From: Lutispora saccharofermentans
GTDB taxonomy: Bacteria > Bacillota > Clostridia > Lutisporales > Lutisporaceae
Assembly: GCF_024363565.1 (NCBI RefSeq)
Contig: NZ_JAJEKE010000001.1
Span: forward strand, 310,001 to 374,000
DNA: 64,000 nucleotides
Direction: 5' to 3'
The translations under genes were made by a program, and so were the position numbers. Position 1 is the stretch's first letter; every line of letters begins with the position of its first letter. The notes below the pieces were generated by a model. The model was given only the letters and a program-made list of their open reading frames with translations. It had not been told where the DNA came from and made no database searches. Below, one piece after another: positions 45,507 through 54,756 of this stretch.

Positions 45507-46472
45507 CTATACCACAGGAAATAAAACCCTGGCCATATAGATTACAAAAGCAAGACTGACAGCGCTCAACAATGTAGAAGCCACAACGGCCTGGGATGCA
45601 AAATCCGGATGGTTATCATATTCTACTGCGATAAGGGCACTGTTTACCGAAGAAGGCACAGCCGAAGATATGACAAGAGTGTGAGCTATAATACCATCAA
45701 CTCTTAGCATATAAATGAATATCACTGCCAAAACCGGGCCAACTAACAATCTGATAAAGCATGATAAATACACATCTATATTTCTAAGCTCAATAGGGGT
45801 TCGCATAAGCTGTATTCCCAAAGTAATAAGCGAAACCGGCACCAATGCATCGCCGGCATAGTTCAATGAAGACCAGACAGGAAGCCTTGTAAGGTCATAA
45901 GGCAAAGCTTTGCAGACAAAGGCCAGCAGTATTGCATAAATTATAGGCATTTTCATGGCCTTGACAAAAGAATCTTTCCACTGAGTATCAGCCTTTCCTG
46001 CATTGATAAGACCGATGGTATGAGTAGAAATATTCTGAACTACCAATACCATAATCTGAACTGTAAGGGCTATGCTCAGATAGGGCATTTCCCCGTTTAC
46101 AATAAAGGGCTCGCTGCTAAACACCAGGGTTATCAGCGGTATGCCTATGTTTGCAGAATTATAAAACATTATGGAATTGGCAAAAGCATTTTTCAACCCT
46201 TCACTATATCCGCGAAGCTTCGAAAGCAAAGCTGCTATCAGCATATTAGCTCCCAGGATCATTACGGCTATCGCCATCACCTTCATCATCTCAAGAGGAA
46301 CGCTTGTTTTATAAAGATTTACAAAAATAAAGCAGGGTGAAAAAATATAGAAAATTAATTTGGATAAAGTGTTTATATTCAGATCAAATTTTCTGCTTAT
46401 AAGGAAACCCAATGCAATAAGTGCAAAAATAGGTATTATGTTGTTAGTCAGTATAAATAAAAACACTTTCAT
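45507..46472 (-). CDS. AEC-family permease (auxin efflux carrier-like)
   Basis: 321 aa with about ten helices in the inverted repeat layout of the AEC family: a first half with NIIPIFALIALGFLISRKF, FIFSPCFIFVNLYKT and YNSANIGIPLITL, and a second half ending in SSAVPSSVNSALIAVEYDN. Members export auxin-like acids or carry malate/malonate in bacteria. The substrate cannot be read from sequence. Single gene with its own terminator. Confidence 0.85.
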   Translation of the reverse strand: MKVFLFILTNNIIPIFALIALGFLISRKFDLNINTLSKLIFYIFSPCFIFVNLYKTSVPLEMMKVMAIAVMILGANMLIAALLSKLRGYSEGLKNAFANSIMFYNSANIGIPLITLVFSSEPFIVNGEMPYLSIALTVQIMVLVVQNISTHTIGLINAGKADTQWKDSFVKAMKMPIIYAILLAFVCKALPYDLTRLPVWSSLNYAGDALVPVSLITLGIQLMRTPIELRNIDVYLSCFIRLLVGPVLAVIFIYMLRVDGIIAHTLVISSAVPSSVNSALIAVEYDNHPDFASQAVVASTLLSAVSLAFVIYMARVLFPVV

Positions 46473-46518
46473 ATCTAGTCTTTCCCTTTCTGATAAAACA
46501 TGTGCAGATCTTGAATAT

Positions 46519-46932
46519 CTAATAAAGTCCGCTTTTATTAAAGAAGTCTTTGTATTTCATATCTGTTTTTAAAATATGACCGGATATCCAGTCAGAAACA
46601 AAAGTAATAAGCTCAATAATGGAGTCCTTTCGTTCCATATCAGCATCATCTTTCTCAAATTTCTGAAGCTTTTTTATTAGAAAAAGATGCTCGATTTTGT
46701 GAGAATCCGTTTCCCGATAGCCGTACTTCTCCATAAGCTTTTCTTCATGTTGAAAATGATACAGCGTATATTCTTTTAGCTTCTGCAAAATAGCCATTAC
46801 CTCATCGAAATGATCATAGTCATCATCAGTATGTACGAGATCATATATCTTTCCCGCAATTCTAAACAATTCTTTGTGCTGCTCATCGATTTCATTCACA
46901 TTTACGCTATATGCATCCTTCCATCCAAACAT
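46519..46932 (-). CDS. Bacteriohemerythrin
   Basis: 137 aa single-domain four-helix O2-binding protein. The diiron ligands are seen as DEQHKELF, YHFQHEEKLM and HKIEHLFL plus GHILKTDMKY (HxxxD): five His with Glu and Asp, complete. The start is ATG 46932, after GAGGAGGATTGCC; an upstream Met lies inside this ribosome-binding site. In anaerobes it may bind or shuttle oxygen or detect it. It starts 47 bases before the AEC gene and could be co-transcribed. Confidence 0.93.
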   Translation of the reverse strand: MFGWKDAYSVNVNEIDEQHKELFRIAGKIYDLVHTDDDYDHFDEVMAILQKLKEYTLYHFQHEEKLMEKYGYRETDSHKIEHLFLIKKLQKFEKDDADMERKDSIIELITFVSDWISGHILKTDMKYKDFFNKSGLY

Positions 46933-47104
46933 GGCAATCCTCCTCAAATTTTTATAGAATCATTACTAACATTCTACAGCATATGCTAAAATATGACAAT
47001 GATATACCCAGCCGATATCAAAATATTTATGCTCAGCTCCTACGCTTTGATTCTTTACCCCAAAACGTTATACGCATCCACGAATAGCAGCAAGACCTGG
47101 TTTA

Positions 47105-48046
47105 TTAGTAACCTTTTTCAATATCTACTATATTCATAAGCCTTTCTCCGGATATAAACCTTTTCATATTTTCATAAATGATATTATATCTTCTTTCGCT
47201 TCTCATCTCAGAAACCCAGGAATTGTGAGGAGTTATGATCACGTTATTCATATTCCAAAGCGGGCTGTCCTCGGGCAAAGGTTCCTCCTCAAACACATCC
47301 AGTGCCGCACCTCGAATTTCACCTTTCTCCAGCGCTTCTATAAGCACCGGCTCCTTTATGATGCTCCCTCTGGCAATATTTATTAAGCAGGCGCCCTTTT
47401 TTATAAAGCCAATACTCTTTTCATCGATTAAGTGGTGCGTTTCTTTGGTATATGGCACTGAAAGCACTACTATATCAGCCTGTGACAAAGCATATTCAAG
47501 CTCCTTTATAGGATAGCATATATCAAAATTCCCGGTTTTTTTACCCGATGTATTTATTCCGATTATTTTTACTTCAAAGCCCCGAAGTCTTTTTGCTGCT
47601 TCGCCGGCTATACTCCCTGTACCTACAAAGCAAACGGTTTTATTATAAAGTTCTAAAACTGTAGGATCAATTTTCCACTTTTTTTCACTTTGCTTACTGT
47701 AAAAGCTACTGCTGTTCTTCAGAAGCTCAAGAGTTTTTAAAACAATCCATTCTCCGATTGGAATTGAGTAGCCTGATTTGTTATTTGTGACAATTATCCT
47801 CTTCTCTATAGCCTTATGCTTGGGCAATTGGTCTATCCCTATGCTGGAAAGCTGAATCCACTTCAATTGCTTAAGATCTGAAATATCCAATTTGTCGAAT
47901 GGATTATAGCACACTAATGCATCTATATCGGAAATTTCATCTCTATATACAATCTCTTTTTCATCAGCATATATCACTTCATACCCCAGCTCGGCAATCG
48001 CCTTCATTTTTTCCTCGCCATAATTATAAGTAAATAAAACCTTCAT
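47105..48046 (-). CDS. D-isomer 2-hydroxyacid dehydrogenase
   Basis: 313 aa NAD-dependent dehydrogenase of the phosphoglycerate-dehydrogenase superfamily. CFVGTGSIAGEAAKRL is the NAD loop, CLINIARGSIIKE contains the catalytic Arg, ALDVFEEEPLPEDSPLW the Glu region, and VIITPHNSWVSE the catalytic His. The N-terminal half is short and lacks an ACT regulatory domain, so it is more likely a reductase for a 2-keto acid than SerA. Monocistronic; ATG 48046 after GAGGTGCGGAT. Confidence 0.88.
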   Translation of the reverse strand: MKVLFTYNYGEEKMKAIAELGYEVIYADEKEIVYRDEISDIDALVCYNPFDKLDISDLKQLKWIQLSSIGIDQLPKHKAIEKRIIVTNNKSGYSIPIGEWIVLKTLELLKNSSSFYSKQSEKKWKIDPTVLELYNKTVCFVGTGSIAGEAAKRLRGFEVKIIGINTSGKKTGNFDICYPIKELEYALSQADIVVLSVPYTKETHHLIDEKSIGFIKKGACLINIARGSIIKEPVLIEALEKGEIRGAALDVFEEEPLPEDSPLWNMNNVIITPHNSWVSEMRSERRYNIIYENMKRFISGERLMNIVDIEKGY

Positions 48047-48310
48047 ATCCGCACCTCGTAATCTTTTTAAATGTTTTTTTGTCTTTCATGGCTCAACGCC
48101 TTTATCTGCCTCACCTTATCGCTCTTTTATATAATCATTTACCAATTATACCATATGAAGCTTAATATAGCATCAGCAGCTTATAAAGTTGAAACGGGAT
48201 TCACCGGCGATTATATACGGGGCACATATTCTTCTTTCAAATGAAAATACTAAAATAAATATGATTCAACCAGCACAATAGATCGAATTAAGGAGTGAAC
48301 AATTAATATT

Positions 48311-48661
48311 ATGAGCAATAACAATAAGGATCATGAAATCTCCGATATGCCTTTATGGTTTTTAAAGACCAGACATGCGATATATTATATTCTCAGTGTC
48401 ATCGAAGTTTTGCTCGCTTTCCGCTTTATCTTCAAGCTTCTTGGAGCTAATCCCCGAAATGGTTTCGTATCATTCATATACTCCATAGCAGGTATATTCA
48501 TGGCGCCTTTCTCCGGCATATTCTATTCTTCTACCACCAATGGGCTTGCCGCAAAATCTGTGTTTGAACCTGCTACTTTGATTGGGATGGCAGTTTACGC
48601 TGTGCTGGCCTGGGGCCTGGTAGGCCTGATCAGGCTGAAAGCCAGTGAAAAGGGATATTGA
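48311..48661 (+). CDS. YggT-family membrane protein
   Basis: 116 aa. Helices at about 22-47 (YYILSVIEVLLAFRFIFKLLG), 57-77 and 88-108; AIYYILSVIEVLLAFRFIFK and the FSGIF segment resemble the YggT family, implicated in cell-division or membrane maintenance. The N-terminus is acidic and cytoplasmic. The AAGGAGTGA ribosome-binding site is rather far (12 bases) from ATG 48311. Function uncertain. Confidence 0.7.
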   Translation: MSNNNKDHEISDMPLWFLKTRHAIYYILSVIEVLLAFRFIFKLLGANPRNGFVSFIYSIAGIFMAPFSGIFYSSTTNGLAAKSVFEPATLIGMAVYAVLAWGLVGLIRLKASEKGY

Positions 48662-48737
48662 TGCTGATGAAATTGATAAGCGCATGCCTTCTAAAGCTCC
48701 ATAGCTGCAGTATGATATAAGCAGCCTATATAGGACA

Positions 48738-48772
48738 AAAATAGCTTGTATTATGAAATAACAAGCTATTTT
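48738..48772 (+). terminator. Bidirectional terminator after the YggT gene
   Basis: AAAATAGCTTGT (48738-48749) pairs with ACAAGCTATTTT (48761-48772). It lies between the convergent YggT and dipeptidase genes. Confidence 0.78.
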
Positions 48773-48859
48773 CCCTAAAATTATACTTTCAAGCAAGTCC
48801 GTATGTACTGTTGAACGAGACTTTACTTCATGCTTTCTTATTCTTGCCTGCATTAATAA

Positions 48860-50170
48860 TTAGCTGCCAAGCGTATTATTCTGCCTTTTCCAATACCAGC
48901 CGTAATATAGATTACTATTGAACCTTTTGCTTTTTTTGCTGATTACAGATAAATTATCTATCAGCTCTCTATAAAACTTCTCTTCTGCTTTTTGGGCATA
49001 GCTCATAGCTTCTATTTTATCTTCTTCCGTTCTAACCTGCGCTGCCAATTTAAAAAACTCCGATTCTATCTTATCCCTCTCATCTATTAAGGATGCAAGC
49101 TCTGTCACTTCACCGCTTAATATAGATCTATGAAGCTTTTCGATTTTTTTCCAATTCTCTACAGCTTTATGCTGCTCTTCTTCTGAGAAAAACATTTCTC
49201 TGCTTTTTGTAAACCAATATGGTTTATAAAGTGAAATGCATGGCAATGATGTTCCTGTCGTCCATAATGTAATGTCACCGTCTTTTAGCTGGACTACCAT
49301 GCTTCCGGTAGTTTGGCTGGAAACAATTCCACCGCCATGCATGCATACGCTCTTCATACTCCCGGCTTTAAAGTTTTTCACTTTATCATTATCACAATGG
49401 CTTCTCAAAATGCTCATCATGCAATTCACATCTATCTTTCCGGCATTATTTCTTAAGCTGCTCTCGGTATAGCTTTGTCTATAATCTCCTTTTGCTGCAA
49501 ATGAATACAACTGATCTTCATAGCAAGACTTGAAACTAAAGTCCTCTTTTGATTTGCACCATCTTTTTCTTATGGCATTTTCTATCAATCCGCTGCTGCA
49601 TCCGTCAAAATCATTTCTTATGGAAAGAGAATTTGAGATGGTATATATATCGTTTATGTGTTTGACAGCCCAATTCTTTGCTGCTGTTTCCAATACATAC
49701 GCATCTTTGCTGTCTGCTATGATAAAAGAATTATGATAACGAAGGTTCTCCGTATACCCTGCTTTGCCGCCCTGTCCGTAACGCTCCAATAGATGAACTA
49801 TATAGTGTACGGCATCGATAGCCCTTTCACATGATTCCAGCGCTAACCTCAGCATATCCATACCTAATAAAGCCTCCGGCTCCAGCTTCTCTTTTGTAAA
49901 TACTGCTTCATTGCCGATAACCAGGCCTTTATCGTTAATGCCCATTTCAGCGCCCCACATCCAATGAGGCTTTATCAATATCACCTCGTTAGTAAGCTCT
50001 CTTTGCTCAACTTCCACATATGTGCATTTCACTTTCTTACCCTTCTCATTCATCCTGCCGGGTATTCTAAGCATGATCTGAGGTTCATTAGGCTCCCTGT
50101 CACTGTTCTTAGCAAATATCACTGAATTATCTTTTGTAGCATTTGATAAAGCAACAAGTGTATCGCACAT
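48860..50170 (-). CDS. C69-family peptidase (dipeptidase/secernin-like Ntn hydrolase)
   Basis: 436 aa. The mature protein would start at Cys2 (MCDTLVAL), the N-terminal nucleophile of the family, followed by VIFAKNSDREPNEPQ, a signature of C69/secernin. TIHGGG-type glycine motifs and KNWAVKHI lie in the middle. It lacks a signal peptide, so it is probably cytoplasmic and hydrolyses dipeptides. ATG 50170 follows GGAGGGTAAATT. Substrate inferred. Confidence 0.85.
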   Translation of the reverse strand: MCDTLVALSNATKDNSVIFAKNSDREPNEPQIMLRIPGRMNEKGKKVKCTYVEVEQRELTNEVILIKPHWMWGAEMGINDKGLVIGNEAVFTKEKLEPEALLGMDMLRLALESCERAIDAVHYIVHLLERYGQGGKAGYTENLRYHNSFIIADSKDAYVLETAAKNWAVKHINDIYTISNSLSIRNDFDGCSSGLIENAIRKRWCKSKEDFSFKSCYEDQLYSFAAKGDYRQSYTESSLRNNAGKIDVNCMMSILRSHCDNDKVKNFKAGSMKSVCMHGGGIVSSQTTGSMVVQLKDGDITLWTTGTSLPCISLYKPYWFTKSREMFFSEEEQHKAVENWKKIEKLHRSILSGEVTELASLIDERDKIESEFFKLAAQVRTEEDKIEAMSYAQKAEEKFYRELIDNLSVISKKSKRFNSNLYYGWYWKRQNNTLGS

Positions 50171-50276
50171 AATTTACCCTCCTTCTGTATTAAAAAATTC
50201 AAAGCGCCTGAAGTTTATAATTAATTCTACCATTTCAAAGCCCATATAAAAATATGAAGCTCAGTCAAACTTAAGC

Positions 50277-51152
50277 TTAATTTTCCCCATTAAAAGGTTC
50301 AAGATGAGCCAGGACATGCACATTCTCGCTGATCGCCTCACGCAATTTTTCTTCAATATTATGGATCAATTTATGGGATTCTTCAACGCTCATATTTGGA
50401 TCGGTCATAATGTGCATATCGATATGCAAGTCATTATCACTTCCCCGGCTGCGTATATTATAGGTATCCTTAACCTGTTCAAAGCCAAGGGCAATATTTT
50501 TGATTTTTTCTGTATCAACAGCGGCTCTATCGACCAGCACCTCGCTATTGTCCTTAAATATCTCATAAGCTGCAAAAATTATAAAGCCGGCTACAATGAG
50601 AGATGCAATAGGGTCAATGATTGACGGCAGCCCCATTTTGATGCATATCAGCGTTGCTAATACACCTATTGAGACATATATATCACTTCTTGTATGCATG
50701 GAGTCGGATATCAGAATCTGACTGCCCAGCTTTTTACCACTCTTGTATTCATATGAACATACAAAAATATTGATGCAAAGTGTTATAAGAAGTACGATCA
50801 GACTTTCCATCGTAATGTTTGGTATTACCGGGTTCATAAACCTGCTCATTGCACTTAGAATTATTTTCATGCCAATAAAGAAAAGCATTCCCGCTATAAA
50901 GAGGCCTGCAAGCGTTTCAAACTTTCTGTGCCCGTATGGATGATCCTCATCAACCGGCTTGGATGCCAGTCGTATCCCTATCAGGCCTACAACATTAGAA
51001 GAACCATCGGTCAATGAGTGAAATCCATCTGCGGTCATACTGGAACTATTTATAATTGAGCCTATTATTATCTTCAATATCGCAACCCCCAGATTTGCAA
51101 AAAGAATAATCCAAAGCACCTGCTTCACTTTTTTATAAATATCTGCTGACAT
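50277..51152 (-). CDS. CDF-family divalent metal exporter
   Basis: 291 aa. Six transmembrane helices with the metal site HSLTDGSSNVVGL near residue 44-56 (HxxxD) and its partner SDSMHTRSDIYVS near 155 (HxxxD), then a C-terminal cytoplasmic domain with IDMHIMTDP. The canonical signature GAxxHSxxD is shortened to ADGFHSLTD. Two Mets are possible (51158 and 51152); GGGG eight bases before 51152 favours that one. The leader resembles a NiCo riboswitch, so the substrate could be Co(II) or Ni(II) as well as Zn(II) or Mn(II). Confidence 0.9.
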   Translation of the reverse strand: MSADIYKKVKQVLWIILFANLGVAILKIIIGSIINSSSMTADGFHSLTDGSSNVVGLIGIRLASKPVDEDHPYGHRKFETLAGLFIAGMLFFIGMKIILSAMSRFMNPVIPNITMESLIVLLITLCINIFVCSYEYKSGKKLGSQILISDSMHTRSDIYVSIGVLATLICIKMGLPSIIDPIASLIVAGFIIFAAYEIFKDNSEVLVDRAAVDTEKIKNIALGFEQVKDTYNIRSRGSDNDLHIDMHIMTDPNMSVEESHKLIHNIEEKLREAISENVHVLAHLEPFNGEN

Positions 51153-51233
51153 GATCATCTACCCCTTTAACTGATTTTCTTTATCAAAAATACCTAAGCC
51201 TTCAGAATAACGATAAGCAATAATAGCCGGTAG

Positions 51234-51286
51234 AAAAAAATACCCGTGGCACCATAATTTCTTTGAATTATAGTCCCACAGGTATT
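51234..51286 (-). terminator. Riboswitch-type terminator before the CDF gene
   Basis: AATACCTGTGG (minus 51286-51276) pairs with CCACGGGTATT (51249-51239, with one G-U) around an inner ATAATT/AATTAT stem, and is followed by seven T. It lies between the promoter at 51384-51413 and the gene, so it can only act as a regulatory terminator. Confidence 0.85.
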
Positions 51287-51360
51287 CACCCCTGCTGCCG
51301 GCTTTTCTGCCAGCCCAGCCCCACACGCCTCTAAAAAGCGTATCGCCTGCTCTATTTGCA
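51270..51360 (-). promoter_or_regulatory. Structured leader, probable NiCo (czcD-motif) riboswitch
   Basis: On the minus strand the leader has a G-rich multi-stem core: GAGCAGGCGATACGC / GCGTGTGGGGC, a GCTGGC-AGAAAA-GCCGGC hairpin, and GCAGGGGTGAATACCTGTGGG that shares its last strand with the terminator (51234-51286). The gene controlled is a CDF metal exporter, the type that NiCo riboswitches control. I match it by layout and context, not by a covariance model. Confidence 0.6.
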
Positions 51361-51383
51361 AATATTTACTTATCTGTAATTAC

Positions 51384-51413
51384 AGTCTATGTTAAAGAGG
51401 GTTAATTTGTCAA
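51384..51413 (-). promoter_or_regulatory. Promoter of the CDF leader
   Basis: TTGACA (51413-51408) and TAGACT (51389-51384) on the minus strand are 18 bases apart, with the predicted start near 51377, just before the structured region. Confidence 0.6.
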
Positions 51414-51551
51414 TCATAAATGCTTTTATTATGCAATTTGTTTTTGTAGGGCCTCTTTTTACAGTCAGAATTTTCATTTCTGAAAATCAAACACATCATC
51501 GCAACATAAAACATATGATAATATTATAAGCCTGTGGGAGGATTGATAGTT

Positions 51552-52079
51552 GTGAATAAAAAGCACCAATGTCCTTACTTAGCTAATGCTCCAATGTATA
51601 ATCCGGATTTCTGGACCCAGTTTTCTGATCAGCATACTCCTTTTTATGATAAAGAAGAGCACGGTACTTTTATTGAGTTAAAGGACTATGGAGCAAAACC
51701 TTTTGTGGTTAATATTTCGGATGCCACCGAACAAAACAATACATTCCGTACCGCCCTATGGACAGGAAATCATTTGCAGCTTACCTTGATGAGCATCAAA
51801 GTTGGTGAAGAAATAGGCTTAGAGAACCATCCCAATCTTGATCAATTTTTACGTATCGAAGAAGGTCAGGGAATTGTTAAAATGGGTGATAGAAAAGATA
51901 GGTTGGATTTTCAAAGAAGAGTCTATGATGACTTTGCCATCATCATACCCGCCGGGAAATGGCACAATGTTATCAATACAGGCAATAAGCCGCTTAAGCT
52001 GTACTCTATTTATGCGCCGCCTCAGCATCCAAAGGGCACAGTTCATGAAACTAAAGCAGATGCAGAAGCTGCTGAGTAG
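51552..52079 (+). CDS. Cupin-domain protein
   Basis: 175 aa. A single cupin-2 barrel: HLQLTLMSIKVGEEIGLENHPNLDQFLRIEEGQGIVKMG is motif 1 (His, Glu and His ligands are partly kept as ENH..Q..E), and IIPAGKWHNVINTG is motif 2 with the third ligand His. The 40-residue N-terminus is family-specific. GTG 51552 is the start, nine bases after GGGAGGA; a GTG at 51534 lies before the site. Members are often metal-dependent mannose-6-phosphate isomerase-like or binding proteins; the function is unknown. Confidence 0.82.
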   Translation: MNKKHQCPYLANAPMYNPDFWTQFSDQHTPFYDKEEHGTFIELKDYGAKPFVVNISDATEQNNTFRTALWTGNHLQLTLMSIKVGEEIGLENHPNLDQFLRIEEGQGIVKMGDRKDRLDFQRRVYDDFAIIIPAGKWHNVINTGNKPLKLYSIYAPPQHPKGTVHETKADAEAAE

Positions 52080-52124
52080 AGCTGCAGCAAAATATCAATA
52101 AGGTTTTATAAAAATTTCTGTAAG

Positions 52125-52167
52125 AACAGCCTTCTATGAAAGAAAAGAATTATCATAGAAGGCTGTT
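52125..52167 (+). terminator. Terminator of the cupin gene
   Basis: AACAGCCTTCTATGA (52125-52139) pairs perfectly with TCATAGAAGGCTGTT (52153-52167). It also sits 26 bases past the end of the convergent DUF4173 gene. Confidence 0.85.
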
Positions 52168-52192
52168 TCTCATTTCACCTGATGTATTGTAT

Positions 52193-53800
52193 CTAATTAT
52201 CATTAAGCTCCGCAAACTCTCCAGCCTTTTGCCGTACAAGCAGGTCCTGCAAGCTGTCCCGTGATTTTCCCAACAGCTTTTCGCTCTCCCGTCGTTGATG
52301 ATATATATAGGCTCTAAGCTCGGCCTTTAGCTTATCATCTCCTGTCTGTGCATAAATTTTTAATGCAGGATCAATCCCTGCCGGACCTGATAAATATAAT
52401 ATTTCTACATCAAAGCTTTCGAGTGTTCCCGAAAGAAAACGATCGGCATTGTATCGGGCAACAAAACCGTCCGGGTTAAGAAAGCATAGCGAGCAAATCA
52501 TCAGGGTACCTATAAAAAGTGAAAGCCGTACAATTGAAAACTGCCATTTTTGCAATGCAATTACACCGGCAAACACAAAAGAAAGAAAGACCATAAACAA
52601 GCATGGCAGCAGCCGGCGTATGGAAAGCCCGTATGCCCCGATATACAACGCCATTTTGCTGAATGCGGTGGCGATGAGTATCATGGTCAACAAAGAGAGC
52701 AAACAATTAAATATTTTTAATGCATAGCCTCTTTGTTGAGGTTTTTTGCAAAAAATATTGGCCAATGCCAGTATGGATAGATTGATAGCTGCAATTTGAC
52801 ACAGCTCAAAAAATCCGCTGCGTGCATACTCCGAATAAATCTGCCATCCTTCCGGTCTCTGCCCTGCGAAAGCGGAGAAAAAGTAAGGCAGCTGGCTGCC
52901 TATGAATACTAGATACAGAGCGCATATTAAACCAAGGGCAGTATAAACAGTGGCCAATGAGAGTACCTTTGCGGATTCAATAGCATATTGAATCCTCTCC
53001 CTTTTAAATGTATTGCAGCCCCTGTTGTGTGCGCAGCCCGCCACAAGCCCGAATAGATAAGCTGCTATCGGTATTGCAAGAAAACCGTTAAATATAAAAT
53101 CCATAAATTGATTTTTCATCCATCGGTAATATTCATAGATTGTATTTGCTATTTTGGAGAAACCGCCGCTGTCTGCCCTCATAAGCAATGGCAGAACCAT
53201 ACCTGCAACTAATAATGCAAGCAGCAGACCGAGCACAATGGACAAAATCTGCCTTCCCAGCTTGCCTTTTATATATTTGGGCGAAGAAAGGCTTTTGTAC
53301 TGACAAGCAAAATTTTTAAACGGAATAACAAACAGGCCATTGATACCATCCAATAAAAGCCAATTGCCGGTATTGCATAATATCAGACGTCCTGAAGCAT
53401 GGAGGACATAGTAAATGGCTGCGCAAAACAAAAATAAGCTGCGCCAGGGCTCTAAGCCATTATTTTCATAAAGGGAATAGCTCATCCCGATCAATGCAAC
53501 CGCTGCAAGCCAAAAGAATCCGGAACGAGGAATGCTTACCCCCTTTCTCATAAGATACATGGTAACAGCAAGGCAATAGCCAATGGTAAAGGCTGCAACT
53601 CCCCAACCCTGCCATGAAAACAATACCCATCGGGCGAAGAAGAACCCCAGGACAAAGGCGAAGAATGCAAAAATAACATCCCTCCTGTCCGCTATAAAAG
53701 GCTCCTCAGGCTTATAACCCCGGAGCGCTCCCTCTCCATTCAACCGCTGTGCCGTATCAGCAAGTAATGCTCCGCTATCGCTTGAAAAATTTCCTTTCAT
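52193..53800 (-). CDS. DUF4173-type membrane protein
   Basis: 535 aa with about 12 transmembrane helices and an acidic soluble N-terminus. IFAFFAFVLGFFFARWVLF and GYCLAVTMYLMRKGV mark the first helices; a C-terminal soluble part (about 460-535) carries the YIYHQRRESEKLLGKSRDSL region. This matches the DUF4153/DUF4173 family of unknown function, often paired with DUF2975 and HTH regulators. ATG 53800 follows GAGGTGGAATAT; a GTG nine bases earlier lies inside the site. Confidence 0.75.
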   Translation of the reverse strand: MKGNFSSDSGALLADTAQRLNGEGALRGYKPEEPFIADRRDVIFAFFAFVLGFFFARWVLFSWQGWGVAAFTIGYCLAVTMYLMRKGVSIPRSGFFWLAAVALIGMSYSLYENNGLEPWRSLFLFCAAIYYVLHASGRLILCNTGNWLLLDGINGLFVIPFKNFACQYKSLSSPKYIKGKLGRQILSIVLGLLLALLVAGMVLPLLMRADSGGFSKIANTIYEYYRWMKNQFMDFIFNGFLAIPIAAYLFGLVAGCAHNRGCNTFKRERIQYAIESAKVLSLATVYTALGLICALYLVFIGSQLPYFFSAFAGQRPEGWQIYSEYARSGFFELCQIAAINLSILALANIFCKKPQQRGYALKIFNCLLSLLTMILIATAFSKMALYIGAYGLSIRRLLPCLFMVFLSFVFAGVIALQKWQFSIVRLSLFIGTLMICSLCFLNPDGFVARYNADRFLSGTLESFDVEILYLSGPAGIDPALKIYAQTGDDKLKAELRAYIYHQRRESEKLLGKSRDSLQDLLVRQKAGEFAELNDN

Positions 53801-53820
53801 ATATTCCACCTCATTATTTT

Positions 53821-54030
53821 TTAGTCTTGCTCTTTAAACTCCAGAATGTCACCGGGTTGGCAATTGAGCGCTTTACAGATCGCCTCCAATGTGGAGAAGC
53901 GAATTGCTTTAGCTTTACCGGTTTTAAGAATGGAGAGATTCGCCTGGCTTATACCTATTTTTTCAGCCAGTTCGCCAGATGACATCTTTCGCTTTGCCAT
54001 CATCACATCCAAATTCACTATAATAGGCAT
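53821..54030 (-). CDS. XRE-family HTH regulator (YozG-like)
   Basis: 69 aa, nearly all a helix-turn-helix of the Cro/C1 type: KMSSGELAEKIGISQANLSILKTGKAKAI, then FSTLEAICKALNCQPGDILEF. It probably binds the palindromic AT-rich region upstream of the operon. It sits between DUF2975 and DUF4173 in one unit; this three-gene order recurs in Firmicutes. ATG 54030 after GGGGGCAGGAAGGGC. Confidence 0.87.
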   Translation of the reverse strand: MPIIVNLDVMMAKRKMSSGELAEKIGISQANLSILKTGKAKAIRFSTLEAICKALNCQPGDILEFKEQD

Positions 54031-54046
54031 GCCCTTCCTGCCCCCT

Positions 54047-54496
54047 TTATATCGTGAGTTCCGATTCGTTTTTTAGTTCTACCGCCTGCGCAATGACATT
54101 CTTGATGACCCGCACGATGAGACCCATAAATGCAGCAGCCACAGCCACAAAAGTCCATGGGAAATAATACGGTATCGAAGCAAAGCAGATAATAGCTCCC
54201 GCAAAACAGCTCCACGAAATCCGTCTCAGATATTCCACATTGGCTGCAATGAATACCTGTTCAAGCTCAATGTGGTGGAGCAGACGGTAAAGGCAAAAAA
54301 GCAGTATCGCTGCCGGAATACTTCCAGAATAAATGGTTAATAGGAAGAAAATTTCCTTTCCCATCAGATCAGCCCGTGAAAAATCCAGAAACCTCCGTAC
54401 AAGCCATGGTGCAGATAGAGCAGTGCCGATCAACATAAACGTGAAAACCAGAACGCATAATTTACTTAGACTGATTGATTTCTTGCCGTTCCACAT
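54047..54496 (-). CDS. DUF2975 membrane protein
   Basis: 149 aa with four helices (about 10-30, 50-70, 95-112, 120-140), matching DUF2975: LEQVFIAANVEYLRRISWSCFAGAII is its typical central loop and helix. ATG 54496 is chosen because GGAGG with seven spacer bases precedes it; the frame extends five codons more. First gene of the DUF2975-HTH-DUF4173 operon. Function unknown, thought to sense a membrane signal for the HTH protein. Confidence 0.8.
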   Translation of the reverse strand: MWNGKKSISLSKLCVLVFTFMLIGTALSAPWLVRRFLDFSRADLMGKEIFFLLTIYSGSIPAAILLFCLYRLLHHIELEQVFIAANVEYLRRISWSCFAGAIICFASIPYYFPWTFVAVAAAFMGLIVRVIKNVIAQAVELKNESELTI

Positions 54497-54543
54497 AAAA
54501 TCATCCTCCAAAACATTGTGAGAAATTCCTTTTCATTGGTTGT

Positions 54544-54572
54544 AGTATAGCATAGGAATTATTGATATGCAA
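54544..54572 (-). promoter_or_regulatory. Promoter of the DUF2975 operon
   Basis: TTGCAT (54572-54567) and TATACT (54549-54544) on the minus strand are 17 bases apart. The adjacent ATATCGAATAACGATAAAAT repeats are a candidate site for the HTH protein. The rest of 54497-54799 holds nothing else recognised. Confidence 0.65.
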
Positions 54573-54756
54573 TAATATTTTATCGTTATTCGATATATTT
54601 TTAATGTTTTTTTATAATCGAAATGATCAATGATCAATTGAGGAATGATGAATTACAGAGCTAGCAGCCGCTTTGTAAAATGAAAAGCCATCTTTGTAAA
54701 CCAAATGCAATTTGATTTTCAATTGAGGGGCATAGAGCTAAAAAGAGGATAAATTT

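Noticed and set aside
51159..51360. A 66-codon open frame through the CDF leader on the minus strand
   Set aside because: It has no ATG and no ribosome-binding site, and the same bases fold into the aptamer and terminator, which explains the lack of stops.
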